Shown here: piece by piece, positions 32,792 to 42,166 of the stretch
How the letters are laid out: each line of letters begins with the position of its first letter
How positions within the stretch are numbered: the stretch's first letter is position 1
NCBI GenBank assembly: GCA_964530235.1
Contig: CAZGYB010000004.1
Span: 1-64,000 of the forward strand
Direction: 5' to 3'
Length of the DNA stretch: 64,000 bases
DNA from: UM-FILTER-33-9 sp964530235
Lineage (GTDB): Bacteria; Patescibacteriota; Microgenomatia; UBA1406; GWC2-37-13
The notes under the pieces: model-generated
Database searches by the model: none
Told to the model about the DNA's origin: nothing
The model's input: only the letters and a program-made list of their open reading frames with translations
Translations under genes and position numbers: made by a program

Positions 32792-33362
32792 TTTGCTTCG
32801 TGTTAAACTCAAAGATCGGGAGCGCTCCAACAACATATCGGCAGTTGCCGATTGTTGGGTAGGTCAGGGCAACAACACCTTTTTTATTTACTGATCGAAT
32901 TAGAAAATAGTACGTCTGTCCTGCTTGCAAATCGTGAAACTCACGCGATGTTCCGGATACTTTTACTCCTTTTTCCGCAGGGTCAACTGCGCCGGATTTT
33001 GCATAGGGATCGTTACTCAAAGTCACATAGTACCCCTCTGCATCGGGTGCCGGTTCCCACTGAAGGGTAACACTGCTTGTGCTGACTGTTTCTTTCTGAA
33101 AAATTTCTCGTACATCAGATGACTCTGCCATAAACGCTTGGGCTGAATGGGGATTGGAAATTTCCGTAATGCAAACTGGTTTAGGTTCAGATGCATTTGT
33201 TTTATACGACTGTTGTTTTGCAGACTGCGTTCCGACATACACGATGCTGATAATGACTGCGCCTGCAATAAATGCTCCAAGACTTAAAGAGGCAGTTGAA
33301 AAAATATTAGGCTTTCCAAAGCCCCGTATATGCAAAGGGGTATAGTTTTTACTCTGATTCAT
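32784..33362 (-). CDS. Membrane-anchored fibronectin type III protein
   Basis: 192 residues. A membrane helix lies at about 25-45 ([17 protein letters not shown]). The region about 90-175 is an FNIII domain: [20 protein letters not shown] with the Trp and Tyr core, then [25 protein letters not shown] domains mediate binding or act as spacers on the outside of the cell. The ATG overlaps the end of the upstream O-antigen-ligase-like gene by 14 bases and the stop overlaps the start of the repeat-protein gene, so all three are translationally linked. Confidence 0.8.
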   Translation of the reverse strand: MNQSKNYTPLHIRGFGKPNIFSTASLSLGAFIAGAVIISIVYVGTQSAKQQSYKTNASEPKPVCITEISNPHSAQAFMAESSDVREIFQKETVSTSSVTLQWEPAPDAEGYYVTLSNDPYAKSGAVDPAEKGVKVSGTSREFHDLQAGQTYYFLIRSVNKKGVVALTYPTIGNCRYVVGALPIFEFNTKQNE

Positions 33363-35142
33363 GGCGTTGTTTTCGTGTTTCTTTCAAATGGTTTAAGCTT
33401 ACAGTATAAAGGGGATCGATTTCAAGCGCTTTTTGAAAGTAGAACTCTGCTTTTCCAAAGTTTTTTGCGTCAAGGTAAGTTAATCCGAGGTTGTCAAGGT
33501 AGAGTGGGTCAGTCGGTTCAATCCGAACTGCTTGTTGCAGTGCTTTTTGAGAGCTCTGAAGAAATTTCCCCCGATTTTTATTCAATTGGTTAACATGTCC
33601 GAGCCTGAAAAGCGCAGTACCGTATGCATTCCAATTATCCGGGTGGATCGGATTGACAAGAGTTGCGGTTTTTAGCCGTTCTAACAGAGTTTGGGAGAGT
33701 TCGTTTGCCAAACCATTTGAACACACCGGCTGTACAGAAAAACCAGGGGAACTCTTGCCGTAGACAACTGGTTTCATGCGGGTAGACACATTTGGGGTTT
33801 CTTTGTCCAAGGCATAACAGGCAAGCGCCTGTTCGAGAAGGGTGAAACTCGATTCCCGAAGCAGGTGATCGTTATTCGGTGAATAAAAAAGAGCTTGTTC
33901 AGCTCCCTTATTCCGGTAGGCAATCTCTGCTCGAATACCATTAACAACAAAATACACCGCCGGAATGAGTAAAAATATTGTTGCGATAAAAAAAATCCGA
34001 ACCTGGCTTCCTGACAACTGAAAAACTTCTTGATTTTTATTGACTTGTTTTTGGCTAAGTACAAAAAACAGCATACAGAAAAGAGTGAATGGGAGATAGT
34101 ACAACAACTGCCAAGTTAAAAAAAATAACAATACCCCTCTTTTGTACAAAGTGTTGCTGTTTTTTAATCCCAAATACAGAAGAAATAACCAGCATATAAG
34201 TCCTAATATGCCTGTTGAAAAAAATACCTCAATATACTGATTATGAACTGTTGTGAAACGATACAAACTTTCGTTATCTTTAGGGAAATTCATATTGCGA
34301 AAGGGGAGAAGCAGAAGTCCTGAAGTGTTTTGACCATTGCCTAATAATGAAAGCTTGTTTTGAACGAGAAACTGCCTGATTGAACGGTATTCAAGGAGGC
34401 GTTTTTGCAGGCTGAAATCCTCCTTCGGGAGAAAGTAAGCAAGCAGCAAAGCTCCAAGAACAAAAAAAGTGAGTATTTTCGTTTTCCATGCAAAACGCAG
34501 GAGTACGGCGCTTCCAAGCGATAGTCCAAGCGCAATCCAGGCAGTAGTTGAGTCAAGCACCGTAAGACCTGCAACACACAAAATAACAAATAATAATTTT
34601 AATATCCGATAGGATTTAAGATCATCAAGAGCTATGAGAAGCCCCAAAGCAATAACTCCCGCAGACCAGATCGGATGGCCCTCCAAACCGTTTGGGCGGG
34701 GGATTTTGAGGGCGACTCCCTGGTATAAAACAAAACAAACATGCAGCATTGTTCCGGCAAGAAAAAAAAGTTGAGGGATTTTTGAAGGTTTATTCAGACT
34801 TGTCAGGAGAGAAAAGGCGAGAACTACGATAACGAATAGATAGTTCTGAACTTCTGCCGTGTATAGACCGTAAAAAGAAACAGATCTGCTTTTTGAAAAA
34901 AGGAGTGCAAGTGTATGAACGAGTCCGAATGCAATGATAATAACGTGAAAAGAAGTTATCGGGATAGTTTTTTTCCTTTGTTTTTGTAGAATTAAAAACT
35001 GCAGTCCGGCAAGCAGGAATGCTCCGAAAATAAGGATAGTTACTTTGGGAAGGTAAACGGGATTGTTGAAAAACGGAATGGAGCTAATAACAGTGTAAAA
35101 AAGCGTGATTCCAATGATGTAAGAATTTAGCGAAGTAAGCAT
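33349..35142 (-). CDS. O-antigen ligase/polymerase-like (Wzy_C) membrane protein with C-terminal TPRs
   Basis: 597 residues with about ten membrane helices in the first 400. The family hallmark is in the large loop: TTVHNQYIEVFFSTGILGLI, the H-N-x-Y ... G-I-L-G motif of Wzy_C proteins, which includes WaaL ligases and Wzy-type polymerases, and PglL-like oligosaccharyltransferases. The C-terminal 110 residues are tetratricopeptide repeats (YLDNLGLTYLDAKNFGKAEF and YFQKALEIDPLYTVSL). Ligases join a lipid-linked glycan to an acceptor outside the membrane. The link to two surface-protein genes in the same operon suggests the acceptor might be a protein, but this is inference. Confidence 0.85.
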   Translation of the reverse strand: MLTSLNSYIIGITLFYTVISSIPFFNNPVYLPKVTILIFGAFLLAGLQFLILQKQRKKTIPITSFHVIIIAFGLVHTLALLFSKSRSVSFYGLYTAEVQNYLFVIVVLAFSLLTSLNKPSKIPQLFFLAGTMLHVCFVLYQGVALKIPRPNGLEGHPIWSAGVIALGLLIALDDLKSYRILKLLFVILCVAGLTVLDSTTAWIALGLSLGSAVLLRFAWKTKILTFFVLGALLLAYFLPKEDFSLQKRLLEYRSIRQFLVQNKLSLLGNGQNTSGLLLLPFRNMNFPKDNESLYRFTTVHNQYIEVFFSTGILGLICWLFLLYLGLKNSNTLYKRGVLLFFLTWQLLYYLPFTLFCMLFFVLSQKQVNKNQEVFQLSGSQVRIFFIATIFLLIPAVYFVVNGIRAEIAYRNKGAEQALFYSPNNDHLLRESSFTLLEQALACYALDKETPNVSTRMKPVVYGKSSPGFSVQPVCSNGLANELSQTLLERLKTATLVNPIHPDNWNAYGTALFRLGHVNQLNKNRGKFLQSSQKALQQAVRIEPTDPLYLDNLGLTYLDAKNFGKAEFYFQKALEIDPLYTVSLNHLKETRKQRHESE

Positions 35143-35195
35143 GCATATACTTTAGCATACTGTTAGCAAGTTTATACCTTATCTAAGGAGAAGTA

Positions 35196-36053
35196 TTATT
35201 CTGGCTTAGGCGTGTTTTCTATATATTTTTCGAGTATATACATTCTCTCTGCTAGCGTGTCGCATCTGTCGCTCAGTTCTGTATCTAGGTCTGTAATTCG
35301 TGCTTCAGAGTCATCTACTCTTTGCCCTAACTCATTTATATCTTTGACTATTAATTCAAGCCTTCTTACTTTTCGCTTGATTTTTTTAAGTTTCTTTCTC
35401 ATTGTTCCATCTTGTTCGTTTCTTAAATTCGGATCAACTTCTTGGTGTATTTCAAGGTTGTGAATTCGCTTATTTATCGTTGCTAGTTGTTCAACCAAAT
35501 TATCCTTATCTACTTTAGTTTTATTTTCTTCGCCTTCGTTGACGAGGGCAAGGCCTTCTATAAACTGACCAAGCTCAACAACGTCTTTGTTCGCCCTATT
35601 TCTCGGGCCGGTAAAAAGAAACCGTCTAGCGAAAAGGGTATGCAGTGCAATTCCTGCAAGTGTCTTGACCGCTTCAGCATTGAACCGTCCATCCCAAACT
35701 GGGCCAAGTGCATCTTGAAGCGTTGTATGTCCAAGAAATTGCTCCGCGATAAACTGAGGTTGGGTAAGCGGTGATACTGCGGCCACATCGGGTGGAACTG
35801 AGGAGGTTAATGCGTGAATCAAATGTGCAAGGGACACACCAAAGTTTGCCGGGAATGCAGCGAGATCCTTTCCTGCCATTTGAGCGAGCATAAGAATGTT
35901 ATCTTGGTATGCTGCATCGGGAGGAAACGGATACTGCGAACCGAGATACGCCAAACCAGCGCCAACAGCAAGAAGACCGATAGCATAAATTCCAAAATTT
36001 TTTCTTCGGTATCCTTTTTCAAGATGCCAGGCATAATTTTCAGAAGGATTCAT
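35196..36053 (-). CDS. Membrane protein with C-terminal coiled coil
   Basis: 285 residues. A membrane helix lies at about 19-38 (NFGIYAIGLLAVGAGLAYLG). The middle is Pro/Ala-rich without known motifs. From about 180 to 280 the sequence is a long coiled coil with heptads (NLVEQLATINKRIHNLEIHQ, then KKLKKIKRKVRRLELIVKDI). No family recognised. It has its own promoter with a leaderless layout. Confidence 0.7.
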   Translation of the reverse strand: MNPSENYAWHLEKGYRRKNFGIYAIGLLAVGAGLAYLGSQYPFPPDAAYQDNILMLAQMAGKDLAAFPANFGVSLAHLIHALTSSVPPDVAAVSPLTQPQFIAEQFLGHTTLQDALGPVWDGRFNAEAVKTLAGIALHTLFARRFLFTGPRNRANKDVVELGQFIEGLALVNEGEENKTKVDKDNLVEQLATINKRIHNLEIHQEVDPNLRNEQDGTMRKKLKKIKRKVRRLELIVKDINELGQRVDDSEARITDLDTELSDRCDTLAERMYILEKYIENTPKPE

Positions 36054-36059
36054 TTGTTT

Positions 36060-36088
36060 ATTATACCATTCACTGATAAAATATTCAA
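36060..36088 (-). promoter_or_regulatory. Promoter of the coiled-coil membrane protein
   Basis: Minus strand: TTGAAT (36088-36083), 17 bp, TATAAT (36065-36060), 6 nt, ATG at 36053. Confidence 0.65.
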
Positions 36089-36157
36089 CCTATAGTTAAT
36101 AAACGCCTAAGACAGTAATTGGTTCTTGCAGTATGCTAGAATAGATGTAATTCCAGT

Positions 36158-38830
36158 ATGGTACGCAACAATCTATCTGTACTATTTGTTTTTATGCTTT
36201 TCTTAAGCGTAATCGCAGTGATTTCAGGAATTATTTTTATTAAATCCCTTACTACAAGAATAAAAGCAACAAATCCGGCTGTACCTGATTATGGCACCTA
36301 TCCGGTTATTTATGCACGGGATGATTACAATAACGTAAACCCGCAAAGTACATATGGAGTTCAGGCAGTCGGCCCGATTGGCGGACATATCCGCAAAACC
36401 TTTGCGACAGTGACTTCAGCAGAGGTTGCACGTTTTTTAAATGCAGGTCAAAAAATCACTCTGTTTAGTGGTGAACAGGTTGATCGGCCATACATGCTTA
36501 CGGTTTCTATCTACGACTACCACTATGAAAATTCAATTCCGGTTGCAGACAGGTTTACTTCTTATTTTCCAGATCAGTACAACGAACTGCTTTCTGTTCC
36601 AAACTGCGGTACGGTGAAAGTTCCCAAATACGATAGTCAAGAACTGCAAACATTTTATCAGCAAAAAATAAATTCTCTTGCAAACGCCCTTATTCCCTAT
36701 AACGGAAATACCATACAACTGCGCGAACACCCGAATCTGGCAGGTATTTTTATTGCTTCTGGGTTTGAGGATGAAACGACTCCTGCAAAAAACTGGAATC
36801 ATAACGGTCCAAAGTGTAATGTTCTGACAAAATGGAAAGAACTGCACCCGGATATTGCTGGATACACTGAGTGGATTAAGTTCCAGATGAGCGTATGGAG
36901 AAATGCATTTCCGACAAAAACAATCGTCATACAGCCTGGAGCAGCAGAAGGGGATAAGATGAGGGCGCAGCTTCGTGATTTCGGGTTAACGCTCAACCCT
37001 CCAGTGGGACTAAAACACAACGGTATGCAGGTTGAAAATCTTGGGTACAACTCATGGATATCTTCAAGTACAAACTACATAAGACTGCGAGGCGGTCAAA
37101 TTCAATCGCTTGACTCAGTCAGCGATTCATTTAACCCGAATCCGCGGGCAATAACTGCAATGGAAGCAACACTGAGTTTAAGTGCATATGGCGACACTGC
37201 AAAAAAAAGAAGCGAATTTTTATACTGGACTTTTCTTGCATCACTTCGCGCAAATGTCCATTTTGTTGATCTGCAGGACGACTGGATATATCCGCAGAGC
37301 TTGTTTCAGAACAAATCGCCGATTGAAATTGCAGGGCAAGACACATATTCTCCCTGGCCGGGTGAGGGGCGCTTGGCCTTTTGGAAGTGGTATTATGAAA
37401 ACCTTGGAGTTACCGCTTCAAATGCAAAACATGCGTGGGTTGTATTTCGCGATTCAGAGTACCGGTTTAGCCAGTCGGGAACGCAATCAACATCGGTTCC
37501 GGTTGTGATGCGGGAAAAAACCTGGACCGGTGCAAACATGGCTGGCCACGGCATACAAAAAGGGTATCCCGCATATACTCAAACTTCCTGTACGGTGAAT
37601 GCGCAGGATCAATACTGCGATCCGTCGTCTGATCCGGCAAACTACCCGTCAAAAATGGACGGCAACTTTAATAAATATCTAAAAGTTATCGAGCCGGATC
37701 CGACAGAGTTGGTCTTATGGAACGATTCCCAGTTGGTATACCCGCAGGGTGTTACCGCTGAAAATGGTCAGCAGTATACCCGGCAGATGAAAAAACTTCC
37801 GGGGAACAAAAAACTGCTTCTCCAGCTTGATAAACGTTCAACCGGTCAGAACGGTAGATTTTCCGATCCAAATGCAGTTATTCACATTTTTTACTTAAAC
37901 AAAGGTACAGATTTTTTTACGGTAAAGTATAAATCGACAGGCGGGCAGTCTATTGAGAAGCGAATTCAAAAAGGAAGCAAGACTGGCGTATTGCATAATG
38001 GAATGAATGCGGTTCTTCACGAAGCAATACCGTTGACTGATGCGGATTTCAAGCAGTCTCTTGAAGGAAATGCTTCACTCGTTGTGGAAAATGATAATGG
38101 AGAAGAGTTTTTTCACATGATCTGGCTTGAATCGTTAAATCCCCATTTTAGAAATACAGGAGCAACCTATCCGACCGTTTCGCCCGGACCGAGCATAACA
38201 CAGACTCCTTCGATTTCTCCCTCTCCGGCTATATCTCCAACAGTTTCTGCAGGTTCTTCAAGCAGCAGCTCATCCGGTTTATTACAGCGGTCTGTTTCAT
38301 TACAGCTTAAGATAAAACTGCAAGGTGTAGAAACTCCATCGGTTAACCGTAGTTCAATTCCAATACGAATAGAGATGGGAAATGCGCAAACAACATATCC
38401 TGCGCAGACAATTGATTTTATATATAAGCAAAGTGGAGTTTGGGAAGCAAGCATGTCTGCAATGCTTCCGCAAAATCAGGATGTTTTATATCAGCTGTTT
38501 CTCAAGGGGCCGTTTCATCTGAGGCGGAAAGTTTGCGATCAGCACCCAGAAGATACACTTGAAAAATCATATGAGTGCAACACTGCGGGAGTTAAACTTT
38601 CTCAGGAAAACACGTTTGACTTAACTGGAATATTGCTGTATGCAGGTGATATTGAACCGTTTAACGGTGTCATTGATGCGTATGATGTTTCAACAATTAG
38701 AAATAACCTTGGGAAAACAGACGCAGCATCACTTTTAAAGTCAGATATGAATTTGGATAGTATTGTTGATACTCAGGATTTTTCGCTCGTATTAAATAAT
38801 TTGGGATTTCAAAGAAGATACGATGAGTAA
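36158..38830 (+). CDS. Anchored surface protein, possible glycoside hydrolase, with X module and dockerin-like repeats
   Basis: 890 residues. A membrane anchor at about 8-30 (VFMLFLSVIAVISGIIFIKS) is followed by a region of about 600 residues with the look of a TIM-barrel glycan-active enzyme (strands ending in acids such as NLAGIFIASGFEDE and ANVHFVDLQDDW), though I cannot name the family. After a Ser/Pro linker (about 676-707) comes an Ig-like module (LQLKIKLQGVETP to GPFHLRRKVCDQHPED) that recurs in two other proteins here. The last 60 residues are a pair of dockerin-like EF-hand loops: GDIEPFNGVIDAYDVSTIRN, then DMNLDSIVDTQDFSLVLNNL, the second fitting D-x-N-x-D-S-x-V-x-x-x-D exactly. An extended -10 (TGCTAGAAT) precedes it. 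Confidence 0.83.
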   Translation: MVRNNLSVLFVFMLFLSVIAVISGIIFIKSLTTRIKATNPAVPDYGTYPVIYARDDYNNVNPQSTYGVQAVGPIGGHIRKTFATVTSAEVARFLNAGQKITLFSGEQVDRPYMLTVSIYDYHYENSIPVADRFTSYFPDQYNELLSVPNCGTVKVPKYDSQELQTFYQQKINSLANALIPYNGNTIQLREHPNLAGIFIASGFEDETTPAKNWNHNGPKCNVLTKWKELHPDIAGYTEWIKFQMSVWRNAFPTKTIVIQPGAAEGDKMRAQLRDFGLTLNPPVGLKHNGMQVENLGYNSWISSSTNYIRLRGGQIQSLDSVSDSFNPNPRAITAMEATLSLSAYGDTAKKRSEFLYWTFLASLRANVHFVDLQDDWIYPQSLFQNKSPIEIAGQDTYSPWPGEGRLAFWKWYYENLGVTASNAKHAWVVFRDSEYRFSQSGTQSTSVPVVMREKTWTGANMAGHGIQKGYPAYTQTSCTVNAQDQYCDPSSDPANYPSKMDGNFNKYLKVIEPDPTELVLWNDSQLVYPQGVTAENGQQYTRQMKKLPGNKKLLLQLDKRSTGQNGRFSDPNAVIHIFYLNKGTDFFTVKYKSTGGQSIEKRIQKGSKTGVLHNGMNAVLHEAIPLTDADFKQSLEGNASLVVENDNGEEFFHMIWLESLNPHFRNTGATYPTVSPGPSITQTPSISPSPAISPTVSAGSSSSSSSGLLQRSVSLQLKIKLQGVETPSVNRSSIPIRIEMGNAQTTYPAQTIDFIYKQSGVWEASMSAMLPQNQDVLYQLFLKGPFHLRRKVCDQHPEDTLEKSYECNTAGVKLSQENTFDLTGILLYAGDIEPFNGVIDAYDVSTIRNNLGKTDAASLLKSDMNLDSIVDTQDFSLVLNNLGFQRRYDE

Positions 38831-39548
38831 TGCAAGTAAAATACGCTTTGCCAAAGGCTCTTGGATTTGCGACATTGACCTTCAGGGAGGAAGAATTACA
38901 AAACTTTCATACGGCAATCAAACAGTACTGGGAAGCTATAACCGGATCGACGGAAAACAAGGAAATACTCATTTGTGCGTTCCCAACTTTGCTGATGAAG
39001 GCGGAGAAACGTATGGTTTGCCGTTTCACGGACCGGCACGAAATTGTATGTGGAAATTGGTGAGCCATGATACTGGTTCTATTCGGTGTGTTATTCCGAA
39101 AACAGAAAAATATCCGGCTGAACTTTCAGTGATTCAGCGGTTTGTATTGAGCAATACGCAGTTTTCCCATACGATTACCGTGTCACATATAGGCGGTGAA
39201 CCAGTGCCAATAAACATCGGCATACATAACTATTGGGATACTCCAAACGGCTGGGAGAATCTGAAATTAAACAGCCAGGATGCTGTATATATAGTGAAAA
39301 AAAACGGAAGGGTTCCGCTTAAAAAAGAAAATAGTCTGGAGTTTTCGTCAGGCAAAAAAATATATTGGGAAGTCAGCGGTTTTTCCGAGGCAGTACTGTG
39401 GTCTGCTTTTCGGGGGAATGAATTCGATAAAAACTATGTTTGTATTGAACCGGTGTTGGGGTATAAAAATTATTTTGAAAGCAAAGAAAGTATTCTTCGA
39501 AAGGGAGAGAAAAAACAATACAGTCAACAGATTTCGTTTATGTCATAA
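38823..39548 (+). CDS. Aldose 1-epimerase-like protein
   Basis: 241 residues, shorter than the usual 300-350 of GalM. The family signs are GLPFHGPARNCMWKL (catalytic His region), NIGIHNYWDTPNG (second His), and YVCIEPVLGYKNYFESK with the catalytic Glu. It would interconvert anomers of a hexose or a hexose-phosphate (the YeaD-like branch is possible). No signal peptide, so it acts in the cytosol. The ATG overlaps the stop of the preceding dockerin-protein gene by 8 bases, so the two are translated together, which links this block to carbohydrate use. Confidence 0.82.
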   Translation: MSNASKIRFAKGSWICDIDLQGGRITKLSYGNQTVLGSYNRIDGKQGNTHLCVPNFADEGGETYGLPFHGPARNCMWKLVSHDTGSIRCVIPKTEKYPAELSVIQRFVLSNTQFSHTITVSHIGGEPVPINIGIHNYWDTPNGWENLKLNSQDAVYIVKKNGRVPLKKENSLEFSSGKKIYWEVSGFSEAVLWSAFRGNEFDKNYVCIEPVLGYKNYFESKESILRKGEKKQYSQQISFMS

Positions 39549-39554
39549 AATTTT

Positions 39555-39776
39555 TTACTCTTCTTTTTCTACACCAAGAAGTTTGAGAACGACGTCTTTT
39601 TTGTAGCGTCTGTCCCCGCGGGAGTTGATTCGGATTGCTGGAAGCTTTCCTTTTTTCCCCCAGCGCTTCACGGTTAGATTGGAAACCCGGAGGAGTGAGG
39701 CAACTTCGCGGATGGTGAGAAGATCTGGTAAGTCATCAAGTGATACTTTCGGCATAGTTTTGTTTTTAAGTGACAT
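39555..39776 (-). CDS. MerR/excisionase-type HTH protein
   Basis: 73 residues. The HTH_17 pattern is clear: LPDLLTIREVASLLRVSNLT then VKRWGKKGKLPAIRINSRGD, then a short wing and RRYKKDVVLKLLG. Proteins this small are excisionase-like or single-domain DNA-binding regulators. It is divergent from the Ser/Gly-rich surface protein gene. The spacer holds a hairpin and a G8 run, so this protein may control that gene or itself. The promoter is strong and leaderless. Confidence 0.82.
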   Translation of the reverse strand: MSLKNKTMPKVSLDDLPDLLTIREVASLLRVSNLTVKRWGKKGKLPAIRINSRGDRRYKKDVVLKLLGVEKEE

Positions 39777-39783
39777 AGTTAGT

Positions 39784-39813
39784 ATTATAAAATACGTATT
39801 AGATATTTGTCAA
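39784..39813 (-). promoter_or_regulatory. Promoter of the HTH gene
   Basis: Minus strand: TTGACA (39813-39808), 18 bp, TATAAT (39789-39784), 7 nt, ATG at 39776. Confidence 0.7.
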
Positions 39814-39818
39814 ACCCT

Positions 39819-39862
39819 CTTCTCCAATTACGCTTACAAGGCGTAATAGAAGAAGGGGGGGG
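39819..39862. promoter_or_regulatory. Hairpin plus G8 run in divergent spacer
   Basis: ATTACGC (39827-39833) pairs with GCGTAAT (39841-39847), extended by CTTCT (39819-39823) with AGAAG (39851-39855) after a mismatch. Eight consecutive G follow at 39855-39862. It lies between the HTH promoter and the surface-protein promoter. Confidence 0.5.
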
Positions 39863-39901
39863 AAATGTGTTGCAAAATGGAACAGGCTTTGTTAGAGTGA
39901 A

Positions 39902-39907
39902 TATATT
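39902..39907 (+). promoter_or_regulatory. -10 element of the Ser/Gly-rich surface protein
   Basis: TATATT at 39902-39907, 6 nt before the ATG at 39914. Confidence 0.45.
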
Positions 39908-39913
39908 CATAAT

Positions 39914-42160
39914 ATGGATGTAAGAAAACGCAGTCAGAGCGGTGAAATTGCTACGATAATTACTATCGGTACCCTTGTTGTGATAGGTCTGACAACACTG
40001 GTTTCTTCATTTTTTCTAAATCAGAAACGGACAACGAGTTCAAAAGCTGCCGAACCAATATCTCAATCATGTTCAGGTTCTTGCAGTATTCCGAATTCAT
40101 TTTGCGTAACCTGTATGAATCCGAAAGAACGGCAAAGTTGTGCAAGCGATGCAGGGGTTTCACTCGTCTCTAAATGTATTAGTGGTCAATGGGCGTATCA
40201 GTATCCAGAATGTCGCACAGAATGTAATCCTGACGGAGGAGGAGGCGCTTCATCCTCAAGCAGTAGTACCGGGGGTGGTGGAGGAGGGGGCGGAGGGGGA
40301 AATCCATGCCGTGATAGAGTTGTTGCTGCAGGAAGCGGATGGTATTGGAGAGCTGACTGTGGAAGAAGCTGCTCCGGAAACAGCGATTGCCCCCAAAATC
40401 CTCAGGACCCAAATCCAGCCACTAGTAACTGGTGTTACCTGTTCGATCAAGGTATGCGCTGTATGCAACGGATTCAAGAAGGTGGCGGGGGAGGAGGAGG
40501 TGGTGGTTCTTCATCATCCAGTGGCGGTGGAGGCGGGGGCGGAGGGGGAGGAGGAACTTGTTTCCAATTGTCTGGTGAAACCTATGCAGATTCGACAGGT
40601 GGGGGATTCCGTTTTAATACTCATGTGAAAGTGTTCAGTCCTCCGGGCGGAGGTGACGGGCATATTCAACTTTGGGTTGATGGCGCTTCAAAAGGGTGGA
40701 ATCAGCCGTGGAACAAAGGCGCAAACAATCCGTTTGATATAGAACCGCAGTATCTTGATTCCCCAACACTTTCAAGCGGGCAAAGTGCAACAAAATCATA
40801 CCGGGTGAAAATCGATGAATGCGGCGACAGGGGAAACACCGCAGAAATTTCCTGTACCTATTCGGTAAACGGATCAAGTCCGAATGTAACGGGAAGTTGT
40901 TCGTGTGCAAGTGGTAATTGTAGTGCGGGTCCTCCTCCAGTAAGTTCTTCCTCATCTGCCGGAGGTGGTCCACCCCCTGTGTCCTCATCGTCCCGAAGTT
41001 CCACATCATCACGAAGCTCATCGAGTGCACCTAACCAAAACGCCTGTCAGCGAGCAGGACATAATTGTGAAGAAAGATATCCTCCAAGTATGAATCCTCA
41101 AGCGTTTTGCATAAATGCCGGATATACTAATTATTACGCAAGTCTTGCATGTCAAGCGGGATATGTATGTTGTGGCGGTGATGGTGCGGGTCAGAGTTCC
41201 AATTCATCTCGTTCTTCTTCGTCGCGTCCGGCAAGTTCTTCTTCAGCCCCTTCTGGTTTTAACAATTGTCCAACTATGTCAAAACCAGAGGGGAAGGACT
41301 GTGTTGAGCGACCAAGTTCTGTATGCGATAGCTATTCAAATGGTTATTACTTAAGACAGAATTGTGCAAGTGGACAACCTTCAAAATGGTGTTGTAAACT
41401 TGCAGCTGGATCCTCATCTTCAAATCCGGCAGGTTCTTCCTCATCTAATCCGCCTGCAAATTCATCCTCATCAAATCCACCCGCAGGATCTTCATCATCT
41501 GCGCCTTTAGGTCCGATTGATTATGACAGAGTGGGAAGTATTATTGTTAAGCTATCACTAAATAATATTGGTTCACGTAATATTAATACTGAAAAAAACA
41601 ATTTTAATATTGTTATCGATGGCAACCCAACGTATCCACAGGTTCAAGGTAACCAATTAGTATCAAACTGGCAGAATATACAGCGGTATACTCCCGCACC
41701 ACACCAGGCGATTCCTCATGTTGTGTCAGTATGGTTTCAGGGGAACGTCGATGCAGGTCAAAATTTCATTCAGATAATTAATGATGCAAATATAACTTTT
41801 CGGGGAGATGAATTTGAAAAAACTATTGAAGCCTCTTTTGACTATGATCGAATTACAAAGCGGTTTACTTTAAAAATTAATAATAACCGAAGCAATTGCA
41901 CCACTATTGCAGTAGGTGGAAATTCTATCTTTAAACTTAACAACACTCATATTTCTCAGGTGCCCGGAGACAATTTAAGTTTGCCTTATGGGGGAAACGG
42001 TTTTGAACGCACGTATACATTTGAGAATTGGGAAGAGGCACTTTCAAGCTTAAGTTATAGAGATTGGATATGTAACAGATCAGACGGATATGGTCAGGAA
42101 GTTTTACCTAATGCAACCGTGCCAATAAGTGGAAGTACATTTATTATTGATATCCGATAA
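39914..42160 (+). CDS. Anchored surface protein with Cys-rich modules and Ser/Gly linkers
   Basis: 748 residues. A membrane anchor lies at about 14-35 (IATIITIGTLVVIGLTTLVS). It then alternates short Cys-rich modules with poly-Gly and poly-Ser linkers. Two modules look related: CQRAGHNCEERYPP ... YVCCGG, and NCPTMSKPEGKDCVERPSSV ... SKWCCK, each with paired Cys at the end. A beta-rich region (about 215-330) has GGDGHIQLWVDGASKGWNQP. The C-terminal 225 residues (after SAPLGPIDYDRVGSIIVKLS) form an unknown beta-rich domain without the dockerin found in its neighbours. Probably an extracellular, disulphide-stabilised, possibly O-glycosylated protein. Function unknown. Confidence 0.8.
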   Translation: MDVRKRSQSGEIATIITIGTLVVIGLTTLVSSFFLNQKRTTSSKAAEPISQSCSGSCSIPNSFCVTCMNPKERQSCASDAGVSLVSKCISGQWAYQYPECRTECNPDGGGGASSSSSSTGGGGGGGGGGNPCRDRVVAAGSGWYWRADCGRSCSGNSDCPQNPQDPNPATSNWCYLFDQGMRCMQRIQEGGGGGGGGGSSSSSGGGGGGGGGGGTCFQLSGETYADSTGGGFRFNTHVKVFSPPGGGDGHIQLWVDGASKGWNQPWNKGANNPFDIEPQYLDSPTLSSGQSATKSYRVKIDECGDRGNTAEISCTYSVNGSSPNVTGSCSCASGNCSAGPPPVSSSSSAGGGPPPVSSSSRSSTSSRSSSSAPNQNACQRAGHNCEERYPPSMNPQAFCINAGYTNYYASLACQAGYVCCGGDGAGQSSNSSRSSSSRPASSSSAPSGFNNCPTMSKPEGKDCVERPSSVCDSYSNGYYLRQNCASGQPSKWCCKLAAGSSSSNPAGSSSSNPPANSSSSNPPAGSSSSAPLGPIDYDRVGSIIVKLSLNNIGSRNINTEKNNFNIVIDGNPTYPQVQGNQLVSNWQNIQRYTPAPHQAIPHVVSVWFQGNVDAGQNFIQIINDANITFRGDEFEKTIEASFDYDRITKRFTLKINNNRSNCTTIAVGGNSIFKLNNTHISQVPGDNLSLPYGGNGFERTYTFENWEEALSSLSYRDWICNRSDGYGQEVLPNATVPISGSTFIIDIR

Positions 42161-42166
42161 ATACAT

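Noticed and set aside
40260..40560. Poly-G rich stretches as phase-variable homopolymers or quadruplexes
   Set aside because: The runs are mixed Gly codons rather than long single-base tracts; quadruplex formation is possible but coding constraint explains them.
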